From contig NZ_CAJURR010000005.1 of the NCBI RefSeq assembly GCF_910589175.1, positions 1-13,790 on the forward strand: a stretch of 13,790 nt of DNA. The letters run 5' to 3'. Under the pieces are notes generated by a model. That model saw only the letters and a program-made list of their open reading frames with translations. It was not told the DNA's origin and did no database searches. A program made the translations under genes and the position numbers. Positions 7,149-13,790 of the stretch are shown here, piece by piece. The first letter of the stretch is position 1, and every line of letters begins with the position of its first letter. The DNA is from an uncultured Lactobacillus sp. (GTDB lineage Bacteria; Bacillota; Bacilli; Lactobacillales; Lactobacillaceae).

Positions 7149-7940
7149 ATGAAACAACGTGTAATAACAGCTATTGTAGCTTTAATTTTATTTATTCCGA
7201 TTGTTTTAATGGGAGGCATTTGGATAGATGTCCTTGTTTGCGCGTTTGCAGCAGTTGGAATTAGCGAAATTTTTATTATGAAGAAACAAATTATTGTTTC
7301 TTGGGATTTTATCTTGGCCTTATTAGCTACCTTGACCATGGCAGTCCCCGATTCATTCTTTAAATTTTTACCTGCATTTTTAAATAAGTATGATATTTTT
7401 TATATCTTCGTAATGTTGATGCTGGTAAGAACGGTTTTGTCCAAGAATAAGGTTACCTTTGATGATGCCGGAGTTTATACTTTGGCTGCCTTATATATTG
7501 GGACTGGCTTTCATTTCATGGCCGCTATTAGAAATGCCCATCTTGGATTAGCAATTTTAGGTTATGTATTTGCAGTTGTTTGGTCAACTGATATTGCGGC
7601 TTATATGGTTGGACGTAAGATTGGAAAGCATAAATTGTGGCCAGTTATTAGTCCTAATAAAACATGGGAAGGATCTATTGGAGCAGTAATTTGTGCAGTA
7701 ATTATCGCAGCAATTTATGTTACTCTAGTTCCTACTGGTAGAAATAATGCTATGATGATTGTTCTAGCCTTCTTCTTATCGATTATTGGCCAGATTGGTG
7801 ATTTAGTTGAATCAGCTTATAAACGCTTTTATGGTGTGAAAGATTCAGGTAAGATCTTGCCTGGGCATGGAGGAATTTTAGATCGGTTTGATAGCATGCT
7901 TTTCGTTTTACCTGTTGTTGCATTTATGGGTATTTTATAG
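7149..7940 (+). CDS. cdsA: Phosphatidate cytidylyltransferase (CDP-diacylglycerol synthase)
   Basis: CdsA converts phosphatidic acid and CTP to CDP-diacylglycerol, the branch point to phosphatidylglycerol and cardiolipin. The 263-residue protein is strongly hydrophobic, with several membrane helices (for example about 6-22, 52-66, 83-97 and 178-194). The family signature is complete: SAYKR (222-226), KD (231-232), then PGHGG (238-242) and LDRFD (244-248), whose acidic residues bind the metal. The ribosome binding site is poor; no GGAGG precedes the ATG in the 26-bp gap after uppS. The substrate is the product of PlsC, encoded at the left end, and the CTP comes indirectly from PyrH. Confidence 0.97.
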   Translation: MKQRVITAIVALILFIPIVLMGGIWIDVLVCAFAAVGISEIFIMKKQIIVSWDFILALLATLTMAVPDSFFKFLPAFLNKYDIFYIFVMLMLVRTVLSKNKVTFDDAGVYTLAALYIGTGFHFMAAIRNAHLGLAILGYVFAVVWSTDIAAYMVGRKIGKHKLWPVISPNKTWEGSIGAVICAVIIAAIYVTLVPTGRNNAMMIVLAFFLSIIGQIGDLVESAYKRFYGVKDSGKILPGHGGILDRFDSMLFVLPVVAFMGIL

Positions 7941-7952
7941 GAGAGCTACTGA

Positions 7953-9209
7953 ATGAAAGGTATTTTAATCTTTCTAGTTGTTTTTGGGATACTTGTTTTT
8001 GTTCATGAATTTGGGCATTTTATTGTTGCAAAAAAGTGTGGCATTTTAGTTCGTGAATTTTCAATTGGTATGGGACCAAAATTATTTCAAAAGATGCGTG
8101 CTAAAACCACGTATACCATTAGATGGTTACCTTTAGGGGGATATGTACGCTTAGCTGGGCCTGATGATGCTGCAAAAATTGATCCTGGTACTACAGTAGT
8201 ATTGCAATTAGATGATCAAAATAAAGTTAAACGGATTGATGCATCAGGATCCCAAATGCCAATTGAAGGAATTCCAGTACAAGTCAATTCTGCTGATTTA
8301 GTAGATGCATTAACTATTCAAGGTTATGAAAACGGGGATGAAGATCAACTAAAAAACTATTCTGTTGATCATGATGCCACCATCATTGAACAAAATGGAA
8401 CTGAATTGTTAATTGCACCACGAGATACACAATTTCAAGAAGCTAGTGTCGGTAAGAAATTAGCTACTAATTTTGCTGGTCCATTCATGAATATTGTCTT
8501 GGGATTTGTTGTATTTATTATTTGGTCATTAGCAGCTCCTGGTGCCCCGACTACAACAGTGGGTAGTACTATTGCTCATCAACCTGCTCAAGTAGCTGGA
8601 ATTAAAGCTAATGATGAAATTATTGCGATTAATAATAAAAAAATTAGTAATTTTAATCAAATTGCTGCTGAACTAGCTGAAAGTAAAGGGAAGACTGTTG
8701 AAGTAAAGGTAAAAAGAGATAATAAGGTTAAAGATTTCTCAATAAAGCCTAAAGTTAATAAGATAGAGGGTCAAAAAGTCTATCAACTTGGTTTTTATGG
8801 AAAACCTGATAATAGTCTTGGAGCAAAAATAAGCCGTGGGTGGAATACAAGTATTAGTACAACTGGTTTAATATTTAATGCCGTAGGCAACTTGTTTAGA
8901 CATTTTAGTTTGAACAAGCTTTCTGGACCAGTAGGAATTTATTCTCAAACTATTCAAGTTTCAAACATGGGCTTTACATACTTGTTAGCATTTTTAGCAA
9001 TGATTTCTATTAATTTGGGAATTGTAAACTTAATCCCAATTCCCGGTTTAGACGGGGGAAAGTTATTGCTTAACCTGATTCAGCTCATTATTCGAAAACC
9101 AATTCCTGAAGATAAGGAAGCAATTGTAGATGTAATCGGTTTTGTCATTTTATTACTGTTAATCGTTGCAGTAACTGGAAATGATATTTATCGCTATTTT
9201 ATTAAGTAA
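7953..9209 (+). CDS. rseP: RseP/Eep-type site-2 intramembrane zinc metalloprotease
   Basis: This site-2 protease cuts transmembrane segments; homologues process anti-sigma factors and, in Gram-positive cocci (Eep), leftover signal peptides and peptide pheromones. The first membrane helix carries the zinc site HEFGH (His18, Glu19, His22). The third ligand lies in the C-terminal NLIPIPGLDGG block, with Asp367. A second hydrophobic segment (about 178-195) starts with GPFMN. A PDZ domain follows at about 200-275, including the GIKANDEIIAIN stretch. Two more membrane helices lie at about 342-362 and 392-408. Length 418 is typical. GGAGAG precedes the ATG, 12 bp after cdsA. Its substrates here are unknown. 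Confidence 0.95.
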   Translation: MKGILIFLVVFGILVFVHEFGHFIVAKKCGILVREFSIGMGPKLFQKMRAKTTYTIRWLPLGGYVRLAGPDDAAKIDPGTTVVLQLDDQNKVKRIDASGSQMPIEGIPVQVNSADLVDALTIQGYENGDEDQLKNYSVDHDATIIEQNGTELLIAPRDTQFQEASVGKKLATNFAGPFMNIVLGFVVFIIWSLAAPGAPTTTVGSTIAHQPAQVAGIKANDEIIAINNKKISNFNQIAAELAESKGKTVEVKVKRDNKVKDFSIKPKVNKIEGQKVYQLGFYGKPDNSLGAKISRGWNTSISTTGLIFNAVGNLFRHFSLNKLSGPVGIYSQTIQVSNMGFTYLLAFLAMISINLGIVNLIPIPGLDGGKLLLNLIQLIIRKPIPEDKEAIVDVIGFVILLLLIVAVTGNDIYRYFIK

Positions 9210-9225
9210 ATTTTTGGAGGAATAA

Positions 9226-10923
9226 ATGCGTCAATCAAAATTTTTTATGCCAACGTTAAAAGAGGCACCTTCTGATGCTGTAGCAAAAAGTCACCAATTA
9301 ATGCTTAGAGGTGGCTATATCCGTCAAGTAACTGCCGGGGTTTATGCATACTTACCGTTAGGTTACCGCGTCCTACGCAAGGCGGAAAATATTATTGAAG
9401 AAGAAATGGATAGTATTAATGTACCTGAAATGATCATGCCTCATCTCTTGCCTGCAACCCTTTGGCAAGAATCTGGTCGTTATAAAAAATATGGCGCAGA
9501 AATGTTTAAGCTTCAAGACCGACATGGACGTGAGAGTTTGCTTGGACCAACACATGAGGAAACTTTTACTGAAATTGTTGCTAAGAACTTAAAGAGCTAC
9601 AAGCAAATGCCACTTGCTTTATATCAAATCCAAACAAAATTCCGTGATGAAAATCGCCCACGTTTCGGTTTACTCCGTGGTAGAGAATTTGTCATGTTAG
9701 ATGGTTATAGTTTTGCAGCAACTCGTGAACAATTAGATGAGCAATTTGATGATCAAAAATCTGCATATTTGAAGATCTTTAATCGTGCTGGTGTTACTGT
9801 TCACCCTGTTATTGCAGATTCAGGTACAATGGGTGGAAAGAACTCAACTGAATTTCAAGCTCCTGCTGCAATTGGTGAAGATACAATTGCTACTAATGAA
9901 AAAGGAACTTACGCTGCTAACCTTGAAATGGCTAAAAGTATTGATACTTTTAAACAAGAGCCAGAAGAAGCAAAAGAATTAGCTAAAGTAGCCACTCCAG
10001 GAATGGATACAATCGAAAAGTTAGCTGATTTTCTTAAGGTTCCTTCAACTAGAATTGTTAAGAGTATCTTGTACATCGCAGATGACCAAAAAGTCTTAGT
10101 TCTCATCCGTGGTGATAAGGAAATTAACGAAGTTAAATTAGGTCATATCTTAGATGCAGACGAAGTTAGAACTGCAAATGCTGATGAATTAGTAGAAATT
10201 ACAGGTTCAGAAAAAGGCGGCGTTGGACCAATCAATGCTGACTGGGCTGATAAGATTATTGCGGATGAAACAGTTAAAGATTTGTACAATGTAGTTGTAG
10301 GTGCAAATGAAACCGACTATCAATATCAAAACGCTAATTTAGATCGCGACTTTAAAGTTGACGAATTTGTGGATATCCGTACGGCAAACGAAGGAGAACC
10401 AGATCCAGTTGATCATTTACCATTGAAATTTACTACTAGTATTGAAGTTGGTCATATCTTTAAATTAGGTACTTACTATACTGATACTATGGGTGCTGAT
10501 TTCTTAGATAATAATGGTAAAGCTAAGCCAGTAATCATGGGCTCCTATGGAATTGGGGTAACCAGAATGCTTTCAGCTGCAGTTGAACAACACTTAACTG
10601 AAAATGGGATCGCATGGCCAAAAGAAATTGCTCCATTTGCCATTCATTTAATTCAAATGAAAATGAAGGATGAAACTCAAACTGAATTAGCTGAAAAACT
10701 TGAAAAAGAACTTTCAGCCAAGTATGATGTTTTATACGATGATAGAAATGAACGACCAGGTGTTAAATTTAATGATGCTGATTTAGTTGGAGCACCATTA
10801 AGAATTACAATCGGTCGAAAAGCAAAAGATGGTATTGTAGAAGTAAAGCGTCCAATGGATGAAAAAGCTACTGAAGTTAATATTTCTGATTTGGATGTTG
10901 TGATTACAAAAGAGTTAGGATAA
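9226..10923 (+). CDS. proS: Prolyl-tRNA synthetase, bacterial type with editing domain
   Basis: This class II synthetase charges tRNA-Pro. The 565-residue length fits the bacterial (ProS type 1) form. Motif 1 surrounds the GVYAYLPLG region (38-46), GPTHEE is at 107-112, motif 2 contains the RFRDENRPRFGLLR-type segment (FRDENRPRFGLLR, 139-151), and motif 3 is GSYGIGVTR (439-447). The INS editing insertion, which hydrolyses Ala-tRNA-Pro, occupies about 230-390. It contains Lys279 and the GXXXP loop GGVGP (331-335), both at the positions used in E. coli numbering. The histidine expected near 366-369 seems replaced by Gln366 (NETDYQY). The C-terminal anticodon-binding domain spans about 470-565. 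GGAGG precedes the ATG. No T-box leader is visible upstream. Confidence 0.98.
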   Translation: MRQSKFFMPTLKEAPSDAVAKSHQLMLRGGYIRQVTAGVYAYLPLGYRVLRKAENIIEEEMDSINVPEMIMPHLLPATLWQESGRYKKYGAEMFKLQDRHGRESLLGPTHEETFTEIVAKNLKSYKQMPLALYQIQTKFRDENRPRFGLLRGREFVMLDGYSFAATREQLDEQFDDQKSAYLKIFNRAGVTVHPVIADSGTMGGKNSTEFQAPAAIGEDTIATNEKGTYAANLEMAKSIDTFKQEPEEAKELAKVATPGMDTIEKLADFLKVPSTRIVKSILYIADDQKVLVLIRGDKEINEVKLGHILDADEVRTANADELVEITGSEKGGVGPINADWADKIIADETVKDLYNVVVGANETDYQYQNANLDRDFKVDEFVDIRTANEGEPDPVDHLPLKFTTSIEVGHIFKLGTYYTDTMGADFLDNNGKAKPVIMGSYGIGVTRMLSAAVEQHLTENGIAWPKEIAPFAIHLIQMKMKDETQTELAEKLEKELSAKYDVLYDDRNERPGVKFNDADLVGAPLRITIGRKAKDGIVEVKRPMDEKATEVNISDLDVVITKELG

Positions 10924-10928
10924 TTTTT

Positions 10929-13790
10929 GTGACAAAAAAGAACGAACTTTTCAAAAAACTATTAGATCAAATCAAGTTTCCTGATAAGTTTGAAGATAAC
11001 GATATTGTCCAAAAGGGTGAAATTGAAAACGTGGATGTATACGCTAATGAAAGAAAGTGGAAAATCCACGTTTTTTTTGATACACCATTAGATTTTGAAA
11101 CTTATCGCTCTCTTAATGAACTTATTCATGAGACTTTTGAACCGTTTGTAAATGTTGAATTATTAGTTCAAACACGCGATGGAAGTAGTAAGAAACTACC
11201 GGCCTACTGGACTTATGCCATTCAGAATTCAACTAACCTAAAACCAGCTGTTCGGGAATTTTTACAAGGACAAGCTCCTTATTTAGAAAAAGAAAAATGG
11301 CTAATTCCAACTCAAAACCAAGTAGTAAATGGCTTGCTTTCAGAACAAGTTTTAGCAGAACTAAATAAAGAATTCAGACGTTATGGTTTCTTTAATATTA
11401 AGTTTACAACGAAAGTTGATGAAACTAATATTGATGAAAATTTAAGAAGTCTAGAACAAGAGCAGGCTCAGCATGAATCTGCCATGCAAGAATTTTATGA
11501 GAAACAGCCAGTAGAACCTAAGAAAAAAATGCCCGTTAAAAGTACAAGAATGGGTAATAAAAAGGTCGATAAAAAAGCTAAATTTATTCAAATTAAAGAC
11601 TTGGAAGATGGCAGTGGAAACGTAGCTATCGAAGGCCATATTTTTAATACTGATATTCATGAATTGAAATCTGGAAGTGTAATTTTTACTGGTGAAATTA
11701 CTGACTATACGGATTCAATTAGTTTTAAAAAATTTGTTTCTGACAAAGATCAAATTGATTATCTAAAGGGAATTAAGCCTGGCGTTTGGGCTAGAATGCA
11801 GGGTTATGCAGCTGATGATCAATATCAACATGACGTTGTTTTTAATATTCGAAACTTAGAATTAATTGAACATAAGGGACGAGAAGAAAAGTATGAAGGA
11901 GAGAAAAAGCGTGTAGAATTACACCTTCATACAAATATGAGTCAATTGGACGCAACTAGTACGGCTACTGACTTTATCAAAACTGCTAAAAAATTTGGTC
12001 AAGAGGCAATTGCAATTACAGATCATGCAGATGTGCAATCTTTCCCGGAAGCTTATCATACTGGTGCAAGCGAAAAGATGAAAATTTTATACGGCTATGA
12101 GGCCAATATGATTGATGACCATGCTTTGCTTGTTCTTAATCCTACTGAAATGGATTATCGGGATCGAGAATATGTAATTTTCGATGTCGAAACAACTGGA
12201 TTATCTTCTGTTTATGACACCATTATTGAAATCGGTGCGGTAAAAATGAAAAATGGAGAAGTACTGGAAAGATTCGATGAGTTTATCAATCCCCACCATC
12301 CCTTAAGTGATACAACGATTAACTTAACATCAATTACTGATGAAATGGTTGGTGCAGCTGATGATGAAAAAGACGTAATTAAGAGATTTAAAGACTTTTA
12401 TGGTAATCGGCCTCTTTGTGGACATAATGTTCAATTTGATGTTGGATTTGTAAATGCGGCTTTACGCCGTGCGGGTCTAGAAGAAATCACACAACCTGTT
12501 GTTGATACGCTTGAAGTTTCAAGGCTTTTGCATCCTGAACAAACTCGTCATACCCTTGATTCTTTAGCTAAAAAATACAATGTTGTCCTTGAACATCACC
12601 ACCGCGCTAATCAAGATGCCGAAGCTACAGGATATTTAATGTTTAAATTGCTAGATGCTTTTAATGAGCGTTTTCATGAAGCAGATTTAGGCAAAATGAA
12701 CGACTATGCGAAATATGGGCAAGTTTATAAGCGAGCTAAGCCAAGTCATATGAGTGTTCTTGCTCTAAATCAAGAAGGGCTAAAAAATATGTACAAGCTT
12801 GTTTCGCTTGCAAGTACTAAATATTTCTATCGTATTCCACGTACGCCAAAGTCAGAATTAAGAAAATATCATAAAGGTTTATTATTTGGTAGTGGCTGCT
12901 GGCAAGGCGATGTGTTTATTTCAATGATGCAAAAGGGATATGATGAAGCCCGTGAAAAAGCACGTTTTTATGATTATCTTGAAGTCCAACCGCCAGCAGC
13001 TTATCAAACCTTAATTGAAGATGATCTGATTAAAGATGAAGATGAGCTTCATGAAATTATTCAAAATATTTATAAGTTGGGTAAAGAGTTAAATAAACCA
13101 GTCGTCGCTACCAGTGATGCGCACTATGTTGAACCGCATGAAGCAATTTATCGTAAAATTTTATTAGCAGCTCAAAAAGGAAATCCTAATCGTAGTAAGA
13201 ATTTACCTGATTTACATTTTTATTCAACGCAGGAAATGCTTGATGCGTTTAGCTTTTTGGGTGAAGATATAGCTAAAGAAATTGTAATCGATAATACCAA
13301 TAAATTAGCCGATCAAATTGAGAAAATTGCTCCTATTAAAAGTGGATTATATCCACCGCATATTGAAAACGCGGATCAAGAAATGAAGGATTTAACCTAT
13401 AATAAAGCTTACGAATTATACGGAAAACCTTTACCAAAAATTGTAGAAGATAGAATTGAACTTGAGTTGAATTCTATCATTTCAAACGGATACGCAGTTA
13501 TTTACTTAATTTCTCAAAGGCTTGTTGCCAAATCAAATAAAGACGGATATTTGGTAGGGTCACGTGGGTCAGTTGGTTCTAGTTTAGTAGCGACGATGTC
13601 TGGAATTACGGAAGTAAATCCTCTGGCACCGCACTATCGTTGTCCAAATTGTAAGTATTCTAAATTCTTTGAGAATGGGGAATACGGTTCAGGCTATGAC
13701 TTGCCTGACAAAGAATGTCCAAAATGTGGAACTCTATTAGTTAAAGATGGTCAAGATATTGCGGTAATTACCCAGCGAGGTGCATTTAAG
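10929..13790 (+). CDS. polC: DNA polymerase III alpha subunit, PolC type (partial at right edge)
   Basis: PolC is the main replicative polymerase of low-GC Gram-positives, with built-in proofreading. The frame is open from a GTG at 10929 to the window end, 954 codons of an expected total near 1,430. The start is supported by AGGA (10917-10920) 8 bases upstream, overlapping the end of proS, five bases after its stop. Domains in order: N-terminal domain; Lys-rich linker (about 195-220); OB fold (about 220-325); first PHP segment with HLH (332-334) and TDHAD (364-368); 3'-5' exonuclease insert (about 415-575) with Asp419, Glu421, Asp504, His558 and Asp563; second PHP segment ending with SDAH (729-732); the polymerase block GSRGSVGSS (877-885); and a zinc site with Cys905, 908, 930 and 933. 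Codons 945-954 do not fit the family and may not be native polC. Confidence 0.96.
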   Translation, partial: MTKKNELFKKLLDQIKFPDKFEDNDIVQKGEIENVDVYANERKWKIHVFFDTPLDFETYRSLNELIHETFEPFVNVELLVQTRDGSSKKLPAYWTYAIQNSTNLKPAVREFLQGQAPYLEKEKWLIPTQNQVVNGLLSEQVLAELNKEFRRYGFFNIKFTTKVDETNIDENLRSLEQEQAQHESAMQEFYEKQPVEPKKKMPVKSTRMGNKKVDKKAKFIQIKDLEDGSGNVAIEGHIFNTDIHELKSGSVIFTGEITDYTDSISFKKFVSDKDQIDYLKGIKPGVWARMQGYAADDQYQHDVVFNIRNLELIEHKGREEKYEGEKKRVELHLHTNMSQLDATSTATDFIKTAKKFGQEAIAITDHADVQSFPEAYHTGASEKMKILYGYEANMIDDHALLVLNPTEMDYRDREYVIFDVETTGLSSVYDTIIEIGAVKMKNGEVLERFDEFINPHHPLSDTTINLTSITDEMVGAADDEKDVIKRFKDFYGNRPLCGHNVQFDVGFVNAALRRAGLEEITQPVVDTLEVSRLLHPEQTRHTLDSLAKKYNVVLEHHHRANQDAEATGYLMFKLLDAFNERFHEADLGKMNDYAKYGQVYKRAKPSHMSVLALNQEGLKNMYKLVSLASTKYFYRIPRTPKSELRKYHKGLLFGSGCWQGDVFISMMQKGYDEAREKARFYDYLEVQPPAAYQTLIEDDLIKDEDELHEIIQNIYKLGKELNKPVVATSDAHYVEPHEAIYRKILLAAQKGNPNRSKNLPDLHFYSTQEMLDAFSFLGEDIAKEIVIDNTNKLADQIEKIAPIKSGLYPPHIENADQEMKDLTYNKAYELYGKPLPKIVEDRIELELNSIISNGYAVIYLISQRLVAKSNKDGYLVGSRGSVGSSLVATMSGITEVNPLAPHYRCPNCKYSKFFENGEYGSGYDLPDKECPKCGTLLVKDGQDIAVITQRGAFK

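Noticed and set aside
9210..9225. T-box or other amino-acid-responsive leader for proS
   Set aside because: The gap after rseP is 16 bp, far too short, and contains only the ribosome binding site.
9785..9982. Leu/Lys-rich open frame inside proS on the same strand
   Set aside because: It is an out-of-frame reading of the proS editing region with low-complexity composition; proS is intact and well conserved across it.
11451..11660. Antisense open frame in the polC N-terminal linker and OB region
   Set aside because: It is opposite a clearly coding stretch of polC, with no ribosome binding site or family resemblance.

Overview
This window looks like chromosomal core-genome DNA from a low-GC Gram-positive bacterium, most likely Lactobacillus (the L. 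acidophilus / L. gasseri / L. johnsonii group). The evidence is the AT-rich composition, strong AGGAGG-type ribosome binding sites, a PolC-type replicative polymerase, a 341-residue EF-Ts, and the Firmicutes gene order rpsB-tsf-pyrH-frr-uppS-cdsA-rseP-proS-polC. The genus is inferred from protein character and synteny, not from a database search.

Left part (1-1968, minus strand): two lipid genes read leftwards. plsC, an acyltransferase of phosphatidic acid synthesis, is followed 67 bp later by cfa, cyclopropane fatty acid synthase. The first ~25 bases look like one arm and the T-run of a terminator cut by the window edge. plsC is divergent from the next gene, with a perfect TATAAT -10 box in the shared 68-bp intergenic region.

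Middle part (1969-4993, plus strand): a 340-residue fusion of a TrmN6-type tRNA methyltransferase with a UPF0213 GIY-YIG domain, then a promoter and a structured 5' leader for rpsB, then rpsB (S2) and tsf (EF-Ts). A strong intrinsic terminator closes the rpsB-tsf unit. The rpsB leader holds three nested perfect helices, and its last strand could instead form a small hairpin or mask the rpsB Shine-Dalgarno sequence. It is the best candidate for an RNA regulatory element here.

Right part (5040-13790, plus strand): a tightly packed probable operon. pyrH and frr overlap by one base, followed by uppS, cdsA, rseP, proS and polC with gaps of 5-26 bp. It joins pyrimidine nucleotide supply, ribosome recycling, undecaprenyl and CDP-diacylglycerol synthesis, intramembrane proteolysis, prolyl-tRNA charging and replication. 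polC starts at a GTG and runs off the right edge with 954 codons present. Its last 10 codons (13761-13790) do not match the nearly invariant PolC sequence expected there, which suggests a junction, a mobile-element insertion or an assembly artefact at the edge.

I see no CRISPR array, tRNA, rRNA, complete insertion sequence, prophage or defence gene. No stretch longer than 300 bases lacks a gene. Apart from the rpsB leader, the fusion protein and the odd polC end, the region is ordinary housekeeping DNA.
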